From Clostridia bacterium (GTDB lineage: Bacteria > Bacillota_A > Clostridia > Christensenellales > Borkfalkiaceae), in NCBI GenBank assembly GCA_017457015.1, contig JAFTIG010000005.1, forward strand, positions 1-7,175: DNA of 7,175 nucleotides. Direction: 5' to 3'. A model generated the notes under the pieces. The model searched no databases, was not told where the DNA came from, and saw nothing but the letters and a program-made list of their open reading frames with translations. This document shows positions 6,641-7,175 of this stretch, in pieces (position 1 is the first letter of the stretch; each line of letters opens with the position of its first letter). The position numbers and the translations under genes are program-made.

Positions 6641-6765
6641 TTTAAGGTCGTCTAAACATCGCGCTACTGCGTTACTGTCCGCAACTCGCGACTTCGATGA
6701 ACGGACGTTCTATCTCATCCGCTCGTTGGGACGAGCCTTGCGCTGCTCGTTTATACGACCTTAAA
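6641..6765. repeat. 125-bp inverted-repeat-bounded element (MITE-like or structured RNA/terminator)
   Basis: TTTAAGGTCGTCTAAAC (6641-6657) and GTTTATACGACCTTAAA (6749-6765) are inverted copies matching at 16 of 17 positions. Inside are two more hairpins: GTCCG/CGGAC (6677-6681 with 6702-6706) and GCTCGT/ACGAGC around a 4-nt loop (6721-6736). GC content is clearly higher than in the flanking DNA. It begins 2 nt after the ypeB stop, so it may also act as a transcript end or mRNA 3' structure. No target-site duplication is certain. No protein is supported: the most obvious frame is interrupted by TGA. Confidence 0.65.
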
Positions 6766-6826
6766 TAGTGCTCACACATAGTTGGAGAGTCCTAGGTTAT
6801 TAAGTAATAACAACACAAGTTATCAA
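6759..6826. repeat. Diverged direct repeat, copy 1
   Basis: It shares ordered blocks with 6861-6929: CCTTAAA-T, AGTTGGAG followed by GT..TA.GTTAT (17 of 21 positions identical at 6780-6800 versus 6883-6903), then CAAC..AAGT.A...AA. It contains a stem-loop GTTATTA/TAATAAC at 6796-6811. Its 5' end overlaps the right end of the 125-bp element. Confidence 0.5.
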
Positions 6827-6833
6827 TATGCCA

Positions 6834-6848
6834 CAGGCGTCACGCCTG
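6834..6848. repeat. Small perfect hairpin
   Basis: CAGGCG and CGCCTG pair over 6 bp with a 3-nt TCA loop. There is no T-tract after it, so it is not a standard terminator. It sits at the same relative place after repeat copy 1 as the large GC hairpin (6977-7009) does after copy 2. Confidence 0.6.
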
Positions 6849-6860
6849 CTTGTATCTAAA

Positions 6861-6929
6861 CCTTAAAATACAACTCGTGCGAAGTTGGAGTGTTTTATGT
6901 TATGACACAGGTAGTCAACAAGTAACGAA
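6861..6929. repeat. Diverged direct repeat, copy 2
   Basis: This is the partner of 6759-6826, offset by about 103 nt. Its loop region differs (GTT-AT-GAC ... GTC-AAC at 6899-6919) but can still form a stem at the same place as in copy 1. An additional short stem CAACT/AGTTG (6871-6887) precedes the shared AGTTGGAG block. Confidence 0.5.
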
Positions 6930-7009
6930 CTCACGTAATAATAGATATTAAAAAATCATGATAATTTCTACTCCACCCCACCGCCGACCGCGATGCGGTC
7001 GGCGGTGGG
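6922..7009. repeat. GC-hairpin repeat unit A
   Basis: The unit contains blocks in the same order as unit B: GTAACG (6922), CTCAC (6930), TATTAAA (6946), CATGATAATT (6957), TCCAC, then a long hairpin. The hairpin is a perfect 15-bp stem (6977-6991 with 6995-7009) with a GAT loop. Its outer flanks CTCCA (6971-6975) and TGGAG (7012-7016) also pair. A run of 8 T follows at 7032-7039, so rightward transcripts could stop here, though the T-run is over 20 nt from the stem. Confidence 0.65.
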
Positions 7010-7034
7010 TATGGAGATAGATAAAAAGAAATTT

Positions 7035-7070
7035 TTTTTAGATTATTTGTCAAAGTCGTTTATCTAAAAA
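7035..7070. repeat. 9-bp perfect inverted repeat in AT-rich spacer
   Basis: TTTTTAGAT (7035-7043) and ATCTAAAAA (7062-7070) are exact inverse complements separated by 18 nt. It could be a weak bidirectional terminator or a binding site for a dimeric protein; nothing in the sequence chooses between these. Confidence 0.45.
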
Positions 7071-7081
7071 TCACACAATGC

Positions 7082-7165
7082 GTAACGTTCCGCTCTCACT
7101 ATTAAACATGATAATTCTGTCCACGCAACACCGCCCCCCGACCGCACCGCGGTCGGTGGGCGGTG
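7082..7165. repeat. GC-hairpin repeat unit B
   Basis: It has the same ordered blocks as unit A: GTAACG (7082), CTCAC (7095), TATTAAA (7100), CATGATAATT (7107), TCCAC, then a hairpin with 16 of 17 bp paired (7129-7145 with 7149-7165) and an ACC loop. The apical 8 bp (CCGACCGC/GCGGTCGG) are identical to unit A, while the basal half differs in sequence but still pairs. The window ends 10 nt later. Confidence 0.65.
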
Positions 7166-7175
7166 CGGGAATATA

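Larger units (their letters stand above)
6639..7175. other. Non-coding, repeat- and hairpin-rich region
   Basis: No reading frame here looks like a gene. The stretch consists of, in order, a 125-bp inverted-repeat-bounded element, a diverged direct repeat pair with small stem-loops, and two related units each carrying a long GC-rich hairpin, separated by AT-rich DNA with an inverted repeat of its own. No tRNA, rRNA, SRP RNA or RNase P motif was recognised. The parts are listed separately. Confidence 0.8.

Noticed and set aside
6659..6765. Protein-coding gene inside the 125-bp element
   Set aside because: More than one frame is partly open, but the forward frame is broken by TGA and no start or ribosome site exists; the pattern fits a structured repeat.
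6766..6960. tRNA or other known structural RNA
   Set aside because: No cloverleaf, T-loop or other hallmark sequence could be fitted to the small hairpins here.
6922..7165. CRISPR array
   Set aside because: Only two units, long self-complementary hairpins and diverged repeats without uniform spacers; no cas genes in the window.

Overview
The window looks like a chromosomal segment of an endospore-forming Clostridia-type Firmicute, probably a gut or anaerobic lineage. The sequence is fairly AT-rich, uses AAGGAG-type ribosome binding sites, and carries an intact set of sporulation and germination genes. I cannot place it to genus from the sequence alone.

Layout, all genes on the + strand: (1) 1-207 is the 3' end of an aldose 1-epimerase (galactose mutarotase) gene cut by the window edge. 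(2) 208-507 is non-coding; it has a clear Rho-independent terminator at 391-425 and a short tmRNA-like motif that I could not develop into a real tmRNA. (3) 520-3485 is a three-gene run: a SPOCS/DUF3794 plus LysM protein resembling the spore-coat morphogenesis protein SipL, then IspE of the MEP isoprenoid pathway, then a small nitroreductase with a TTG start. A strong terminator at 3507-3549 closes it. (4) 3624-6638 is a tightly packed forespore run, spoIIR-sleB-ypeB, with gaps of 1 and 14 nt. (5) 6639-7175 is non-coding and unusually structured. It holds a 125-bp element with 17-nt terminal inverted repeats directly after ypeB, a diverged pair of about 70-nt direct repeats, and two related units each ending in a long GC-rich hairpin.

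Functionally, SpoIIR is the forespore signal that activates mother-cell sigma-E. SipL, probably made in the mother cell under sigma-E, links coat assembly to SpoIVA. SleB and YpeB are the cortex-lytic enzyme and its partner, used at germination. The segment therefore spans compartment signalling, coat assembly and cortex breakdown, with a housekeeping isoprenoid gene and a flavoenzyme in between. The most unusual items are a roughly 150-residue, highly basic, proline- and glycine-free helical extension in front of the YpeB membrane segment, and the repeat and hairpin cluster at the right end. No obviously new multi-gene system is visible.
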